Positions 8,902 through 20,000 of a stretch of DNA of 64,000 nt are shown here, one piece after another. The notes beneath the pieces are model-generated. The model worked only from the letters and a program-made list of their open reading frames with translations. It was not told the DNA's origin and did no database searches. Position 1 is the stretch's first letter. Each line of letters begins with the position of its first letter. The position numbers were made by a program, and so were the translations under genes. Origin of the DNA: Oxalobacteraceae bacterium (GTDB lineage: Bacteria; Pseudomonadota; Gammaproteobacteria; Burkholderiales; Burkholderiaceae_D); assembly GCA_021299035.1 (NCBI GenBank), contig JAJTGD010000014.1, positions 1 through 64,000 on the forward strand. The letters are read 5' to 3'.

Positions 8902-9870
8902 ATGCTGTCTTTTCATCGCTGGTGGGGCCGGACAACGATTCCGGTCGTTGGGGTCGACATCAGTACTAGTGGTGTACGGGTGATGGAGCTGGTGTCGAGC
9001 GGCCGCCATGTCCAGATCGCACACTATGCACACCAGAATTTGCCAACGGGTGCGATCCGTGACGGCAGCATTGTCATGCGCGACGCCGTTTGTGTCGCCT
9101 TGCGCGATGCCATGCGGGAGAGCGGTAGTCGGCTACGCCATGCAGCGCTCGCTTTGCCCGCCAGCGCGGTGATAAAAAAGACCTTGAGATTGCCGGCCCA
9201 ATCTAGTGAAGACGAGTTGGAAATGTATGTCGAGGCCGAAGCGATGGCTTTGCTGCCGGTAGCGCGTGAAGAAATCGGCGTCGACTTCGCCATCATGGGT
9301 GCTAGTGCACAGCAGGCCGATGCCATCGATGTCATGCTGGTCGCCGCGCGACAAGAAAAAATTAATGAGCGCGCAGAACTTGCGCTCGCGGTCGGACTTA
9401 ATCCGCAGATTATTGATGTCGAGTCTCAGGCACTGATGTCGGCTATCGGCTTGATGGTCAGGTCAAGTGAACTCCCAGTGGATCATGTGCTTGGCGTGAT
9501 TCAGATCGATGCGGATCAGGTCCATGCCTACTTCATGCAGGGTGAAGCACTGCTGTTTGAAAAACGCTTAAGCTCAACCTTAGCGCGCAAGGAGACTGTC
9601 GCAATCGAGGCGATCTGTCAGGAATTCAATCGGGCTTTTCAGCTGTCTCAGACCTCAGCCGGTCACACAAGCTTGCATCATGTCTATCTATTAGGCCCAG
9701 CGCCGGCTGATCTGAAAAACGTTTTGGCAGATCGTATGTCGGTTGGCGTGAGCACGCTCGACCCATGGCAGCAATTGGCGGTGAAGCCCGGGCTGACATC
9801 CGGTGATCATGAGCACTCATCCGCATGCACACTGGCATGCGGGCTCGCACTACGTAGCTTCGATCCGTGA
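8902..9870 (+). CDS. pilM: PilM, type IV pilus inner-membrane platform (actin-like ATPase fold)
   Basis: PilM is the cytoplasmic actin-like protein that binds the N-terminus of PilN and anchors the type IV pilus alignment complex. The 322-residue protein begins with a short tail and the phosphate-1 strand (VVGVDISTSGVRVMEL). LPASAVIKKTLRLP and the EAEAMALLPVAREE region typical of PilM follow. It is a little shorter than the usual 350. AGGAAGAGG upstream of the ATG is a good ribosome binding site. It is the first gene of pilMNOPQ; its TGA overlaps the GTG of pilN. Confidence 0.94.
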   Translation: MLSFHRWWGRTTIPVVGVDISTSGVRVMELVSSGRHVQIAHYAHQNLPTGAIRDGSIVMRDAVCVALRDAMRESGSRLRHAALALPASAVIKKTLRLPAQSSEDELEMYVEAEAMALLPVAREEIGVDFAIMGASAQQADAIDVMLVAARQEKINERAELALAVGLNPQIIDVESQALMSAIGLMVRSSELPVDHVLGVIQIDADQVHAYFMQGEALLFEKRLSSTLARKETVAIEAICQEFNRAFQLSQTSAGHTSLHHVYLLGPAPADLKNVLADRMSVGVSTLDPWQQLAVKPGLTSGDHEHSSACTLACGLALRSFDP

Positions 9871-10436
9871 TACGGCTGAATCTACTTCCTTGGCGTGAAG
9901 AGAGAAGGCGTGAGCGAAAGCAACAATTCCAACGCCAGCTCGGCCTGATGTCGGTACTGGGGCTATCGGTGGTGTTAGCTGGGTATGTCATTAACGCGGG
10001 CCGTATCAGTCAACAAGAAGAGCGTAACCAACTACTGAGCACGGAGAACGCGAAACTGGATATACGCCTGCGCGAAATTCAGCAGCTACAGGCGCAGATA
10101 GCCGGTTTGAATGCGCGTCGCGCTGCCGTAGAGCGACTTCAAAACGGGCGTGCTCACCCGGTGCGCTTGCTCGATGAACTTGCTACCCGGGTGCCACAAG
10201 GTGTCGCGCTCAAATCACTCAAACAGACGGACAAGCTGACACTGAATGGGATCGCACAATCGAATGCGCGTGTCTCGGAGTTATTGCGGGCGTTGCATAC
10301 CGAGGCGAATTGGCTGGGCTGGCCAGAACTGGGTGAGATCAAGTCCGCTAATCTTGGTCAGGGGCGCGATGCTAAAAAAGTAGTCGAGTTCAATATCAGC
10401 CTTGAGCAGCATGCGCCCAAGGAGACGCAGAAGTGA
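9867..10436 (+). CDS. pilN: PilN, type IV pilus inner-membrane assembly protein
   Basis: PilN is a bitopic inner-membrane protein whose N-terminal motif inserts into PilM and whose periplasmic ferredoxin-like domain pairs with PilO. The 189-residue product starts MIRLNLLPWREERRR, the conserved PilM-binding INLLPWR-type motif. It continues with one transmembrane helix (about residues 27-45), a coiled coil (about 50-95) and a small C-terminal domain. The start is GTG, overlapping the pilM stop by 4 bp (GTGA), which implies translational coupling. Confidence 0.94.
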   Translation: MIRLNLLPWREERRRERKQQFQRQLGLMSVLGLSVVLAGYVINAGRISQQEERNQLLSTENAKLDIRLREIQQLQAQIAGLNARRAAVERLQNGRAHPVRLLDELATRVPQGVALKSLKQTDKLTLNGIAQSNARVSELLRALHTEANWLGWPELGEIKSANLGQGRDAKKVVEFNISLEQHAPKETQK

Positions 10437-11092
10437 TCCCGCCAATAATCAGTGTCAAGGCATTGCTGGCCCAGTTCGAGGGGTTGGCGGGTCGACACCC
10501 CGGATTATGGCCGCCATTACCGCGCACACTGATTCCGATTCTTCTTGCACTGTTGGTGATCGCCATGGGTGGTTGGCTTGCTTGGTCACCCCAGTGGGAG
10601 ACCCTTGATAGCGGCGCCGCAACCGAGCAGAAACTGCGTACAGAGTTTGAGTATAAGGTAGCCCAAGCGCACCATCTTGATACTTTACGCAAGCAAAAAG
10701 CCGAGGTTGAAGCACAGGTCTTGCAGCAAGAGCGCCAACTACCTGCCAAATCGGAAATCGATGCGCTACTGGCCGAGATCAGTCAGGTGGGCGTTGTGCG
10801 CGGTTTGCAGTTCGAGTTGTTCAAGCCAGGCCAATTAAAAATCGGTGAGTACTATGCAGAGTTACCGATCGAGATGAGGCTGTCGGGTTCGTACCATGCA
10901 CTCGCAGGATTTGTCAGCGATATCGCCAATATGCCGCGTATCGTGACGATCGACCATATCGCGATGACACAGCAGCGTGATGGCCTGCTCGCTTTCGAGT
11001 GCTTGGCGCACACCTTCCGCTATCTGGATCCAGCTGAGACGGAACAAAAAAAACAACGGGCGCCTGAGCGCAAACAGCAGGTGCTCCGATGA
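10433..11092 (+). CDS. pilO: PilO, type IV pilus inner-membrane assembly protein
   Basis: PilO forms heterodimers with PilN in the periplasm and links the inner-membrane platform to PilP and the secretin. The 219-residue protein has one transmembrane helix (about residues 35-52, TLIPILLALLVIAMGGW). A coiled-coil stretch around residues 75-105 and a periplasmic ferredoxin-like domain (GLQFELFKPG, then LPIEMRLSGSYHAL) follow. The GTG start overlaps the pilN TGA by 4 bp. The C-terminus is rich in Lys/Gln, as in many family members. Confidence 0.94.
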   Translation: MIPPIISVKALLAQFEGLAGRHPGLWPPLPRTLIPILLALLVIAMGGWLAWSPQWETLDSGAATEQKLRTEFEYKVAQAHHLDTLRKQKAEVEAQVLQQERQLPAKSEIDALLAEISQVGVVRGLQFELFKPGQLKIGEYYAELPIEMRLSGSYHALAGFVSDIANMPRIVTIDHIAMTQQRDGLLAFECLAHTFRYLDPAETEQKKQRAPERKQQVLR

Positions 11093-11601
11093 GGCGACTT
11101 TGGTCTTGGTCAGCGGTGTTGTTGTTGACTGCGTGTCAGCAGCAAGAGAGCGATGATCTACAGCGTTGGATGGCTGAAATTCGCCAGCGACATCATCCGA
11201 AGCCGTTCAATCTACCGCAGGCCGCTCGGACGGCAGAGTTTCGCTATCAGGCAGGTGAGCGCACAGATCCTTTCGACCTGTCGAAACTTTCAACCATTGA
11301 CGCCGCTGCGATCAGCAATACCCCGCAGCCTGATTTGCGCCGTACGCGTGAGCCGCTTGAGACTTTCCCACTCGATAGTCTGCAGCTAATTGGCAATCTA
11401 TGGCGCGGCAAGGATGTGGTGGCGCTGATACAAGCGGACAAGCTGATTTACTCCGTTCGGATTGGTGCGCACCTCGGGCAAGACTTGGGCAAAGTGATTG
11501 CCATCAATGACAAAACCGTCGATATCGATGAGTGGGTAGCAGACAGTGCCGGTGGCTGGGTACGTCGACAAACGCAGCTTGTGCTGCAGGAGCGAAAATG
11601 A
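11089..11601 (+). CDS. pilP: PilP, type IV pilus lipoprotein
   Basis: PilP is an inner-membrane lipoprotein that bridges PilN/PilO to the secretin PilQ. The 170-residue product has a lipoprotein signal with cleavage before C16 (LLLTAC), a flexible linker and the compact beta domain. That domain begins around residue 95 and includes LQLIGNLWRGKDVVALIQAD and VRIGAHLGQDLGKV. The ATG overlaps the pilO TGA (ATGA). The pilQ ATG overlaps its own stop, continuing the tightly packed operon. Confidence 0.94.
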   Translation: MRRLWSWSAVLLLTACQQQESDDLQRWMAEIRQRHHPKPFNLPQAARTAEFRYQAGERTDPFDLSKLSTIDAAAISNTPQPDLRRTREPLETFPLDSLQLIGNLWRGKDVVALIQADKLIYSVRIGAHLGQDLGKVIAINDKTVDIDEWVADSAGGWVRRQTQLVLQERK

Positions 11602-13733
11602 GGCAGCTGGTACAGCGCGGCGCTGGTGCAATGTTATGGGTGCTCTTGCTTGCCGCTTCCATCAGTCGTGCGGAGCCGAACGCGCTACGCGCCATCGATA
11701 TCAGTCGCGACGGTGACCGGATCGTAATTCGAGCGCAGCTGAGCCATGCACTGACGACGCTGCCACCGAGCTTTGCAACCATAACGCCACCCCGCATTGT
11801 GATTGATCTGCCCGACACCGTGAACGCGACATCGACCATGCGCCAATCACTGGACCTGGGCGACGTACGTCATGTGGATATTGTTCAAGCGGGCACCCGT
11901 ACACGCATCGTTATCAATCTCAAACGACCCATTCCACACAGCAGTCGTCTCCATGACAAGGAAGTCCAGGTCGTACTAGGCGAGTCTGCGACAACGACAA
12001 CGCCCGTCACTGCGTCTGCGGCTGAAAAAGTAGCGAAAATCGCTAGCGAAAGAAACGCAGTCGTGGACATCGATTTTCGTCGTGGTGATGACGGTGCCGG
12101 GCGTGTCATTATTGATCTGGCGCGCGAGCAGTCTGCGATTGATGTTCGTCGCCAAGGGCAGGTGGTGGTGATCGACCTAATGAAAAGTACATTGCCGGAG
12201 TTGCTGCGACGTCGTTTGGATGTGAAAGATTTTGCGACGCCGGTACAAGAGATCAGTTCGAGTGTGAATGGCGATATGGTCCGCATCAGTATCGCCGCGA
12301 CTGGTCAATGGGACCATGTTGCCTGGCAGACGGATCGCCGCTTGGTGGTCGAACTCAAGCCTCAGAAATCCGACGAACGGGGTAACGGTCGCGGCTATCG
12401 TGGAGAGAGGCTCTCGCTGAATTTCCAGAACATTGAGGTGCGTGCCTTGCTTCAAGTGATTGCTGATTTCACCGGCTTGAACGTGGTCGCCAGTGATACC
12501 GTCGGTGGTAATGTGACCCTGAGGTTGAAAGATGTGCCCTGGGATCAAGCGCTGGATATCGTGATGCAGGCGCGCGGCCTTGATATGCGTAAGAGCGGGA
12601 ACGTGCTGTGGATCGCGCCGAAGGATGAGTTGTTGACCAAAGAGCGACTTGAGTTGGAGCAGCGTGCGCAGATCAATGAACTCGAGCCGCTCGTCACTGA
12701 GACGTTTCAGCTGAACTATCAAAAGGCAGAAGCATTCCAGAAGGTATTCGGTTTGGATGGTCAACCCGGGCGTGGCAGCATCTTGTCGCGACGCGGCAGT
12801 GCTTCAGCCGAGCCGCGTAGCAACAAGCTATTTGTCACGGACACACCAGGCAAGCTGGAAGAAGTGCGGCGCCTGATTCAGATGACGGATATACCTCAGC
12901 GTCAGGTCATGATAGAGGCACGCATTGTTGAAGCGGATGATAGTTTTAACAAAAATCTTGGCGCACGGCTGGGATATCTTGATCTCAAGCGAACCACTGG
13001 AGGAACGCTAGGAGTTAATTTGCCGGGCAGTGCACGAGCGGCCGTGGCAGGTAATTATCTCGGTGTGGGTGAGCAAACCGGGCAGGCAGTCGTGACCGCC
13101 GGTAGTTATATGCCGAATACCCAGTTCGTCGATCTGCCGGCAGGCAAAATTGGTACGGCTAACCCGGGTAGCATCGGCTTTAGTCTTTTCTCTGCCGGCG
13201 CGAATCGTTTTTTGAATCTAGAACTCACCGCGCTGCAGGCGGATGGCAAAGGCAAGATTATTTCCAGTCCGCGCGTTGTCACCGCAGATCAACAGCCAGC
13301 CATCATCGAGCAGGGTGAGGAAATTCCGTATCAGCAGGCGACCTCCAGCGGTGCGACGTCGGTGCAGTTCAAAAAAGCCAATCTGAAATTAGAGGTGACG
13401 CCGCAAATCACGCCGGACGGCAATATCATCCTGACGGTGGATGTGGCCAAGGATTCACGAGGTATTGCGGTCGGTAACAGCTACGCGATCGACACCAAGC
13501 ATGTGAAGACCAATGTGCAGGTCGAGAATGGCGGTACGGTCGTACTAGGTGGCATTTTCACGCAAGAAGAGCGTAGCAATATCTACAAAGTACCGTTCTT
13601 CGGTGATATCCCCGTGTTGGGGCGGCTGTTTCGTCAGACCACACAATTGCGTAGCCAGAAGGAGCTGCTGATATTCATCACTCCGCGCATCGTCGCGGAT
13701 CTAGCCGCGGCCGGCGCAGTGCAGATACGCTGA
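11598..13733 (+). CDS. pilQ: PilQ, type IV pilus secretin
   Basis: PilQ is the outer-membrane secretin ring through which the type IV pilus passes. The 711-residue protein has a Sec signal peptide (to about residue 26, SISRA), two AMIN domains that bind peptidoglycan and a secretin/TonB short N-terminal domain. An N1 domain precedes the C-terminal secretin barrel ([20 protein letters not shown] through [12 protein letters not shown]). The open frame runs further upstream, but the ATG at 11598 is chosen. It follows AGGAG (11588-11592) by 5 bp and overlaps the pilP stop. Confidence 0.95.
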   Translation: MRQLVQRGAGAMLWVLLLAASISRAEPNALRAIDISRDGDRIVIRAQLSHALTTLPPSFATITPPRIVIDLPDTVNATSTMRQSLDLGDVRHVDIVQAGTRTRIVINLKRPIPHSSRLHDKEVQVVLGESATTTTPVTASAAEKVAKIASERNAVVDIDFRRGDDGAGRVIIDLAREQSAIDVRRQGQVVVIDLMKSTLPELLRRRLDVKDFATPVQEISSSVNGDMVRISIAATGQWDHVAWQTDRRLVVELKPQKSDERGNGRGYRGERLSLNFQNIEVRALLQVIADFTGLNVVASDTVGGNVTLRLKDVPWDQALDIVMQARGLDMRKSGNVLWIAPKDELLTKERLELEQRAQINELEPLVTETFQLNYQKAEAFQKVFGLDGQPGRGSILSRRGSASAEPRSNKLFVTDTPGKLEEVRRLIQMTDIPQRQVMIEARIVEADDSFNKNLGARLGYLDLKRTTGGTLGVNLPGSARAAVAGNYLGVGEQTGQAVVTAGSYMPNTQFVDLPAGKIGTANPGSIGFSLFSAGANRFLNLELTALQADGKGKIISSPRVVTADQQPAIIEQGEEIPYQQATSSGATSVQFKKANLKLEVTPQITPDGNIILTVDVAKDSRGIAVGNSYAIDTKHVKTNVQVENGGTVVLGGIFTQEERSNIYKVPFFGDIPVLGRLFRQTTQLRSQKELLIFITPRIVADLAAAGAVQIR

Positions 13734-13791
13734 CGAACGACCCTGCTTGGATCGGATAAACTGTTGCTTTTCCGGGGGAAACTTCTCCTTC

Positions 13792-14361
13792 ATGGCAATT
13801 ATGTCGACTCCGCATGCCAATATCTTTCTGGTCGGGCTGATGGGCTCGGGTAAGACAACCATCGGACGCGCGCTCGCGAAGCGGCTGAACATGCAGTTTG
13901 TCGACGCCGACCATGAGATTGAGTCGCGCACCGGCGCCTCGATCACACTGATCTTCGAAATCGAGGGTGAGGCCAGCTTCCGGCAGCGCGAGGCGGATGT
14001 AATCCGTGACCTGACCCAGCAGCAGGGCATGGTACTGGCGACCGGTGGTGGCGCGATACTCAACGAAGAAAGTCGGCGCCGTCTTCGGGAGCACGGAACC
14101 GTGGTGTATTTGCGGGCCTCGGTGAGCAGCCTGTTACAACGTACTAGTCACGATCGAAACCGGCCGCTGCTACAAACCGCTGACCCGCGCGCGCGGATCG
14201 AAGCACTCATGCAAGAGCGTGCACCACTGTATGAGGAGGTGGCGCACATCACCGTAGAGACCGGGCGCCCCAACGTACAGACAGTCGTCCAAACTATTTT
14301 GTCGCAGTTAGAGCTGGCCGGCTGGCCGGTGGCCGCTGCCACAACCACGAATCCCCTATGA
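13792..14361 (+). CDS. aroK: shikimate kinase
   Basis: AroK phosphorylates shikimate to shikimate-3-phosphate in aromatic amino acid synthesis. With the ATG at 13792 the product is 189 residues. The P-loop GLMGSGKTT has its lysine at 21, the shikimate-binding DADHEIE follows, and the Gly-rich GGGAI and the lid arginines (RNRPLLQ) are present. The frame is open from a TTG at 13747. The ATG at 13792 has a GGGGGAA tract 11 bp upstream; ATG 13801 is an alternative. pilQ-aroK-aroB is a conserved order, and the stop overlaps the aroB ATG. Confidence 0.95.
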   Translation: MAIMSTPHANIFLVGLMGSGKTTIGRALAKRLNMQFVDADHEIESRTGASITLIFEIEGEASFRQREADVIRDLTQQQGMVLATGGGAILNEESRRRLREHGTVVYLRASVSSLLQRTSHDRNRPLLQTADPRARIEALMQERAPLYEEVAHITVETGRPNVQTVVQTILSQLELAGWPVAAATTTNPL

Positions 14362-15461
14362 GCCACACCCCTGCTTCGATTTTTGCGCAGCTGAATGTTG
14401 ATCTCGGCGAGCGTAGCTACCCGATCATTATCGGTAGTGAATTGCTGACTGATGTTGAATTGATTCGCAGCCTGCCCGGAAAGCGCATCGCGATTGTGAC
14501 GAATACCGTTGTCGCGCCGCTCTACCTTGAGCGCTTGTCCGCTACGCTACAAGCCGCTGGAAAGCAGTGCGTTCCGATTGTGCTGCCAGATGGCGAGGAA
14601 GAAAAGAACGCTGAGAATTTGATGGCGATCTTTACCGCCTTGCTCGAGAAAAAATGCGACCGCAAGACGACCCTGCTGGCACTCGGTGGCGGTGTTATTG
14701 GTGATATGACCGGTTTTGCCGCTGCGACCTATATGCGTGGTGTGCCCTTTGTTCAGGTGCCGACCACCTTGCTAGCTCAGGTTGACTCATCGGTCGGTGG
14801 CAAGACCGCTATCAATCACCCGCTCGGAAAAAACATGATCGGCGCTTTTTATCAGCCACAAATGGTGCTGGCCGATACCGCAACGCTGGCAACGTTACCC
14901 GACCGCGAATTGTCGGCAGGCTTGGCGGAAGTGATCAAGCACGGCGCCATCATCGATGCCGCGTTTTTTCAGTGGCTGGAAGAAAACATCCGTGTATTGC
15001 GTGCGCGTGATGCTGCGGCATTAGCGTACGCGATCCGTCGCTCTTGCGAGATCAAGGCGGAAGTTGTTCGCCAAGACGAGCGCGAGAGTGGTTTGCGCGC
15101 CATTTTGAATTTTGGCCACACCTTTGGCCACGCGATCGAAGCAGGGTTGGGTTATGGCGAGTGGTTACACGGCGAGGCGGTTGGTTGTGGCATGGTCATG
15201 GCGGCCGACTTGTCGGTCAGAATGGGCTATGTGTCGCCAGCGGAGCAGGCCAGACTAGTGGCGCTGGTGACAGCAGCAGGTCTGCCCACGGTAGCGCCAG
15301 ATCTTGGTAGCTCGCGCTGGCTTGATTTGATGGAAGTCGACAAGAAAAACGAAGGTGGCCAGATCAAATTTATTCTTCTGAAGCCACTGGGTTCGACCAT
15401 CATCACCGCAGCGCCGACTGACCTGCTGACAGCGACCCTTACGGCGTGCACGCATCCATGA
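14358..15461 (+). CDS. aroB: 3-dehydroquinate synthase
   Basis: AroB converts DAHP to 3-dehydroquinate, using bound NAD+ and a divalent metal. The 367-residue product shows the NAD-binding [19 protein letters not shown]. It also has the substrate loop [18 protein letters not shown], the metal-ligand region with [13 protein letters not shown], and the histidine pair in [11 protein letters not shown] and [11 protein letters not shown]. The ATG overlaps the aroK TGA (ATGA). The stop codon in turn overlaps the likely dgt start, so aroK, aroB and dgt are probably translationally coupled. Confidence 0.96.
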   Translation: MSHTPASIFAQLNVDLGERSYPIIIGSELLTDVELIRSLPGKRIAIVTNTVVAPLYLERLSATLQAAGKQCVPIVLPDGEEEKNAENLMAIFTALLEKKCDRKTTLLALGGGVIGDMTGFAAATYMRGVPFVQVPTTLLAQVDSSVGGKTAINHPLGKNMIGAFYQPQMVLADTATLATLPDRELSAGLAEVIKHGAIIDAAFFQWLEENIRVLRARDAAALAYAIRRSCEIKAEVVRQDERESGLRAILNFGHTFGHAIEAGLGYGEWLHGEAVGCGMVMAADLSVRMGYVSPAEQARLVALVTAAGLPTVAPDLGSSRWLDLMEVDKKNEGGQIKFILLKPLGSTIITAAPTDLLTATLTACTHP

Positions 15462-16606
15462 GCATGATCTCGACATACGAGACACAGCTAGCGCCGTATG
15501 CTGCGCGCACTGATAACTCGGCGGGCCGCCAAACGCCCGAGGCAAGTCCGCAGACGCGCAGCGAGTTCCAGCGTGATCGTGACCGCATCATTCATTGTGC
15601 GGCATTTCGCCGGCTTGAATACAAGACCCAGGTATTTGTTAACCATGAAGGGGATCTGTTTCGTACGCGCCTGACGCACAGTATCGAGGTCGCACAGATT
15701 GCGCGCTCGCTGGCACGCAACCTTCAATTGAATGAAGACTTGGTCGAGGCAATTTCACTGGCACATGATCTTGGCCACACGCCGTTTGGTCATGCCGGGC
15801 AGGATGCGCTGAACGCTTGCATGAAAGACTACGGCGGCTTCGAGCACAACCTTCAAAGCCTCCGCGTGGTGGATGCGCTGGAACAGCGCTACGGCGCATT
15901 CGAGGGTTTGAACCTCAGCTTCGAGACTCGAGAGGGCATTCTCAAGCACTGCTCGCTACCCAATGCACAGCTTTTGGGTGAAGTAGGTCGCAGATTCATT
16001 GACAAGAAACAGCCCAGCCTTGAGGCCCAGCTCACCAATCTGGCAGATGAGATTGCGTACAACAACCACGACATTGATGACGGATTGCGCTCCGGTTTAT
16101 TGAGTGTGGAGCAGTTACAAGAGGTGGGGCTGTATGCGCGCTTTTCTGCTGAGGTGCAACGAGAGTTTCCTCATATTTCCGGGCGCAGAGCAATCAACGA
16201 AACCGTACGACGCATGATTAACGCGCTGGTGGTCGATCTGATTCAAACCTCGCGCTCAAATATCGCGAATGCTGGTATCAAGACGATCTCCGATGTGCGT
16301 AATGCCCCCCCGCTGATTGGATTTTCCAGCGCCATGAAAGAGGAAGCGCAGACGCTCAAGCGCTTCTTGCGCAAGAATCTCTATCAGCACTATCAAGTCA
16401 ATCGCATGACCAGCAAGGCACGGCGTATTGTGACAGACTTGTTCGACATTTTTCTATCTGGTCCACAATTGCTGCCGCCGGATTATCAAGTCGTGGATGG
16501 TGATCTGACCGCGCAGGCTCGTCGCGTGGCTGACTACATCGCGGGGATGACCGATCGCTATGCGATGCGGGAGTATCGACGGTTATTTGCTGTCGATGAG
16601 ATATAA
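15458..16606 (+). CDS. dgt: deoxyguanosinetriphosphate triphosphohydrolase-like protein
   Basis: This HD-domain dNTP triphosphohydrolase cleaves dNTPs to nucleosides and tripolyphosphate and so affects nucleotide pools. The 382-residue product carries the HD metal motif: H in [16 protein letters not shown] in [13 protein letters not shown], and a later D in [15 protein letters not shown]. The frame is open from a GTG at 15446. The ATG at 15458 overlaps the aroB stop (ATGA) and is chosen, with ATG 15464 as an alternative. It is the last gene of the pil-aro operon; a hairpin terminator starts 4 bp after its stop. Confidence 0.92.
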   Translation: MSMISTYETQLAPYAARTDNSAGRQTPEASPQTRSEFQRDRDRIIHCAAFRRLEYKTQVFVNHEGDLFRTRLTHSIEVAQIARSLARNLQLNEDLVEAISLAHDLGHTPFGHAGQDALNACMKDYGGFEHNLQSLRVVDALEQRYGAFEGLNLSFETREGILKHCSLPNAQLLGEVGRRFIDKKQPSLEAQLTNLADEIAYNNHDIDDGLRSGLLSVEQLQEVGLYARFSAEVQREFPHISGRRAINETVRRMINALVVDLIQTSRSNIANAGIKTISDVRNAPPLIGFSSAMKEEAQTLKRFLRKNLYQHYQVNRMTSKARRIVTDLFDIFLSGPQLLPPDYQVVDGDLTAQARRVADYIAGMTDRYAMREYRRLFAVDEI

Positions 16607-16610
16607 ATAA

Positions 16611-16632
16611 AAAGGGCGCTGCCGCGCCCTTT
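16611..16632. terminator. bidirectional terminator between dgt and hpf
   Basis: AAAGGGCGC and GCGCCCTTT form a perfect 9-bp stem with a 4-base loop. It lies 4 bp after the dgt stop and 19 bp beyond the hpf stop. A/T-rich flanks on the dgt side suit termination of the minus-strand hpf transcript, and the stem can serve both converging units. Confidence 0.75.
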
Positions 16633-16651
16633 ACTGATCGCTGACCAGCGT

Positions 16652-16999
16652 TCAGGCGATTTCTGTAGCCCCGTTGTAGCCGCGTACCGCTGAGCGGTGA
16701 TGGTCTTGAATACGATCTTTATGTCTCAGGACTTGTCGGTCTAATTTGTCCATCAGTAAATCGATGGCAGCATACATATCCTGCGCTTCACTTTCGACAT
16801 GCAGGTCTTTGCCGCGCACGTGCAGGTTGATTTCGGCGCGTTGGCGTTTATCTTTCTCGGTATTGTCGTCGACCGCAAGAATGACCGTGACATCAATCAC
16901 GTTATCGAAATGGCGTTTGATGCGCTCGAGCTTGTTTTGCACATACTCCCTGAGCGAGGGGGTGAGTTCCAGATGGTGACCGCTGATCTTGAGATTCAT
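16652..16999 (-). CDS. hpf: ribosome hibernation promoting factor (short form)
   Basis: HPF binds the 30S decoding region and promotes 100S ribosome dimers in stationary phase. The 115-residue product starts [20 protein letters not shown] and has the beta-alpha-beta-beta-beta-alpha core ([21 protein letters not shown]). It lacks the C-terminal dimerisation domain of long HPF. A GTG at 17008 is in frame, but the ATG at 16999 follows AGGAG by 8 bp. The 192-bp leader after rpoN contains a GCCGG-TTTCG-CCGGC hairpin (17036-17050). rpoN-hpf adjacency is usual in proteobacteria. Confidence 0.94.
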   Translation of the reverse strand: MNLKISGHHLELTPSLREYVQNKLERIKRHFDNVIDVTVILAVDDNTEKDKRQRAEINLHVRGKDLHVESEAQDMYAAIDLLMDKLDRQVLRHKDRIQDHHRSAVRGYNGATEIA

Positions 17000-17191
17000 A
17001 CACAGCACTCCTTGGATGGCGTTGCTGGAGGGTCCGCCGGTTTCGCCGGCAGACTGACCGGGCGAAGCACAGCAACGGTTGAAAACTCTGGCTTGTGTGA
17101 CTTAGACCTTGCCAAGCTTGGAAATTCAGCACCCTTCACGGATGATTTTGGCCAAGCGGTATCAGCAAGAGGCTGAGTCGCGCGAAAGAGA

Positions 17192-18667
17192 TCAGAGAGA
17201 TTTGCGGAGATTAACAGGGGGTATCTTCAGCGCCTCACGGTATTTCGCCACCGTCCGGCGGGCAACGACCATGCCCTGTTCTGCCAACATATCCGTGATC
17301 TTGCTATCGGAAAACGGATTCTTCGGGTCTTCGGCTCCTATCAGTTGCTTGATCAACGCCCGTATTGCGGTGGAGGAGGCTTCGCCGCCCGCCTCAGTCG
17401 CTACGTGGCTGCCAAAGAAGTACTTCAACTCGAACATGCCGTGCGGCGTAAGCATGTACTTCTGCGTAGTGACACGCGAGATCGTACTTTCATGCAGACC
17501 CAGTGTATCAGCAATTTCACGCAGCACAAGAGGGCGCATCGCCACTTCGCCGTGCGAGAAGAAATTACGCTGCCGGTCGACGATCGCCTCGGCTACCCGC
17601 AGAATCGTGTCGAAACGCTGGCGCATATTTTTGATAAGCCACTTGGCTTCCTGCAGTTGTGACGATAGCGAGCCTTCACCTTTGTTTTGCTTCAGGATAT
17701 TTGCATACATGGCATTAACGCGTAGTTTTGGCATCACTTCACGGTTCAGGCTGACCTGCCAGCCATTCTTTGCGCGTTTGACAATTACATCGGGCACCAC
17801 ATAATCCGAAACATCACCTGCATAGGGAGCGCCGGGGTGCGGGTTGCAGCGCCGAATCACGGCCTGCGCTTCGCGCAAATCCTCGTCATCACAGTCGAGG
17901 ATTTTTTTCAGCTTGTTGAATTCCCGTTGCGCGAATAGTTCAAGATGATTTTCGACCAGCGTCAGCGCCATGCGCCGTGTGACGAAGGGCACTTTTTCCA
18001 TCCGCCGTATCTGAATGGCAAGACACTCGGAGGCATCGCGCGCACCAACGCCAGCCGGGTCGAAGCTTTGCAGCAGCTTTAGCGCAACCAGTAACTCGTC
18101 CATCTCGATCTCGAGTTCCTCGGGAAGGCGCGCAAGGATCTCGCCGAGGGATTCCTCCAGATAGCCATTGTCATCCAAGGCATCAATCAGCAACTCGACG
18201 AGTGCGCGATCGCGCCGGTTATCGACGGTGACGGATAGCTGCTCCAGCAGGTGCTCGCGTAGTGTGGTCTCGTGTGCCTCAAGCTGCGGACGCGCGTTAT
18301 CGTCTTCAGGTGCTTTTGAAGTGCGTGCAACATCGTCAAAGCTCCACTCTGCATCACCAGCGGAGCCGGCATCATCACCGCTGCCGTTGCCAGTGAGTTC
18401 ATCTGGTGCCTCGGTGCGAGCTTCGCCGTCGCCCTCCGAACTTGTGGACGGCGAGCTTGGTGCTGTACTAATGGCACCATCACTTAATAAGCGCACTGAG
18501 TGATCGAGCGGATCATCCAATCGCTCGAGCAGTGGGTTGTCACTCAGCATTTGCTCCAGTTCCTGGTGCAGTTCCAACGTCGATAGCTGCAGCAGCCGAA
18601 TCGATTGCTGCAGCTGCGGCGTCAGCGCAAGATGCTGGGAAACGCGGAGCTGAAGTGTCTGCTTCAT
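17192..18667 (-). CDS. rpoN: RNA polymerase sigma-54 factor
   Basis: RpoN directs RNA polymerase to -24/-12 promoters that need AAA+ activators. The 491-residue protein has the Gln/Leu-rich activator-interacting region I ([20 protein letters not shown]), an acidic Ser/Asp/Glu-rich region II (about residues 60-110) and the core-binding domain. The HTH is [13 protein letters not shown], and the RpoN box is [10 protein letters not shown] at residues 469-478. It lies 12 bp downstream of lptB in the kdsD-kdsC-lptCAB-rpoN-hpf unit. Known sigma-54 targets in betaproteobacteria include nitrogen, motility and pilus genes; none is proven here. Confidence 0.96.
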   Translation of the reverse strand: MKQTLQLRVSQHLALTPQLQQSIRLLQLSTLELHQELEQMLSDNPLLERLDDPLDHSVRLLSDGAISTAPSSPSTSSEGDGEARTEAPDELTGNGSGDDAGSAGDAEWSFDDVARTSKAPEDDNARPQLEAHETTLREHLLEQLSVTVDNRRDRALVELLIDALDDNGYLEESLGEILARLPEELEIEMDELLVALKLLQSFDPAGVGARDASECLAIQIRRMEKVPFVTRRMALTLVENHLELFAQREFNKLKKILDCDDEDLREAQAVIRRCNPHPGAPYAGDVSDYVVPDVIVKRAKNGWQVSLNREVMPKLRVNAMYANILKQNKGEGSLSSQLQEAKWLIKNMRQRFDTILRVAEAIVDRQRNFFSHGEVAMRPLVLREIADTLGLHESTISRVTTQKYMLTPHGMFELKYFFGSHVATEAGGEASSTAIRALIKQLIGAEDPKNPFSDSKITDMLAEQGMVVARRTVAKYREALKIPPVNLRKSL

Positions 18668-18679
18668 CGCTATGCGTGA

Positions 18680-19432
18680 CTACATTCTGAAATGTTCGCC
18701 GAGATAGACTCGGCGTACGGATTCATTCGCGATGATTTCATCGGGACTGCCGGAAGCCAGCACCGAACCCTGATTGATGATGTAGGCACGATCGCAAATG
18801 CCTAAGGTCTCTCGCACATTATGGTCTGTGATGAGTACGCCGATGCCACGCTCCTTCAGGAAGCGCACAATGCGCTGAATCTCGATGACCGCAATCGGAT
18901 CAACACCGGCGAAGGGCTCGTCGAGCAAGATGAAGCGTGGTCGGGTGGCCAATGCGCGAGCGATCTCGACGCGACGTCGCTCGCCGCCGGATAGCGAAAG
19001 CGCTGGGTTATCGCGCAGATTCTCAATTTGCAGCTCGGCCAGTAGGGTATTCAGTCGTTGTTCGACTTCGTCTTCAGGCAGCGGCTTGCCATTGTCTTTC
19101 TGTAGCTCCAGTACGGCGCGGATGTTATCCGCTACTGACAGCTTGCGAAATACCGACGCCTCTTGCGGCAAATAGGAAAGACCACGCTGAGCGCGACGGT
19201 GAATCGGCAACTCAGAGATACTTTCGTCATCAAGAAGAATCTGTCCGCCTTCGGAAGGTACCAAGCCGACAATCATGTAGAAAGATGTCGTCTTGCCGGC
19301 ACCATTCGGGCCGAGTAGTCCGACAACCTCGCCACTGGCAACATCAAGCGATACGTTATGCACTACTTGCCGCGCGCCATAACTTTTTTGGAGCCCGCGT
19401 ACGTGCAATCGGCTGCTTGCTTTATTTATCAT
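18680..19432 (-). CDS. lptB: LPS export ABC transporter ATP-binding protein LptB
   Basis: LptB is the ATPase of LptB2FG, which extracts LPS from the inner membrane and drives it along the LptCAD bridge. With the ATG at 19432 the protein has 250 residues. Walker A is GPNGAGKTT (K47), the Q-loop is LPQEASVF, the signature LSGGERRR, Walker [13 protein letters not shown], and the switch histidine sits in ITDHNV. The frame is open further upstream, but this start overlaps the lptA 3' end by 11 bp and gives the family length. Confidence 0.96.
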   Translation of the reverse strand: MINKASSRLHVRGLQKSYGARQVVHNVSLDVASGEVVGLLGPNGAGKTTSFYMIVGLVPSEGGQILLDDESISELPIHRRAQRGLSYLPQEASVFRKLSVADNIRAVLELQKDNGKPLPEDEVEQRLNTLLAELQIENLRDNPALSLSGGERRRVEIARALATRPRFILLDEPFAGVDPIAVIEIQRIVRFLKERGIGVLITDHNVRETLGICDRAYIINQGSVLASGSPDEIIANESVRRVYLGEHFRM

Positions 19433-20000
19433 CGCCCTTATTTTCTTTTTCACGCGGTTGAATTGTTGCCCGTACTCGTCCCGCGCCTGGCTTGCTCTCG
19501 CCAGTCGTCGTGTTGCTGACGGAGTAAAACTCTGCGCGCGAATCATAGGAGATCAACTCTCCCTCAACCTCGTCGGTGATTTTGCTGCCGTCGAGCATTT
19601 TTATCCTCGATTGCTTGAATAGCTTTGCGATCTCAGTCTTTGTGTCGTACTCGATTCGGTCCGCAGCCTGGCCCTCGATCCATAAATCCTTCCCGCCATC
19701 ACGTTTCTGCCGGAAGCTAACGATACCGCCAACCCCCGCATAAAGCGTAGCGTGCTGATGGCCCGAGGCATCTTTTTTAATGATTAATCTTTCTGCTCGC
19801 ATGACTAGCGTTCCGCGGGTTAGCACGACATTACCTAAAAAGGTATTCAGCTGCTTCGCATCGTCGTAAAGCATCTGATTCGCCTCGACGTTGGTTGGCT
19901 TGTCACGATCTGCTCGCTCGGCCAACGCGGCATTGATACTGATACAGAAAAAAATGCTGCCGATGATCGGGGCGCGGAGGGATCTGTAGATCAGATTCAT
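19422..20000 (-). CDS. lptA: LptA, periplasmic LPS transport protein
   Basis: LptA forms the periplasmic beta-jellyroll bridge that carries LPS from LptC to LptD. The 192-residue product has a cleavable signal peptide ending around residue 27 (INAALA) and the OstA-like domain ([20 protein letters not shown], then [13 protein letters not shown]). A charged C-terminal tail follows. It overlaps lptC by 4 bp upstream and lptB by 11 bp downstream. Confidence 0.94.
   Translation of the reverse strand: MNLIYRSLRAPIIGSIFFCISINAALAERADRDKPTNVEANQMLYDDAKQLNTFLGNVVLTRGTLVMRAERLIIKKDASGHQHATLYAGVGGIVSFRQKRDGGKDLWIEGQAADRIEYDTKTEIAKLFKQSRIKMLDGSKITDEVEGELISYDSRAEFYSVSNTTTGESKPGAGRVRATIQPREKENKGDDK

Noticed and set aside
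17000-17191. Extra small gene in the rpoN-hpf gap
   Set aside because: Frames there run through from rpoN or hpf shadows without a start and ribosome binding site; only a small GCCGG/CCGGC hairpin is visible.
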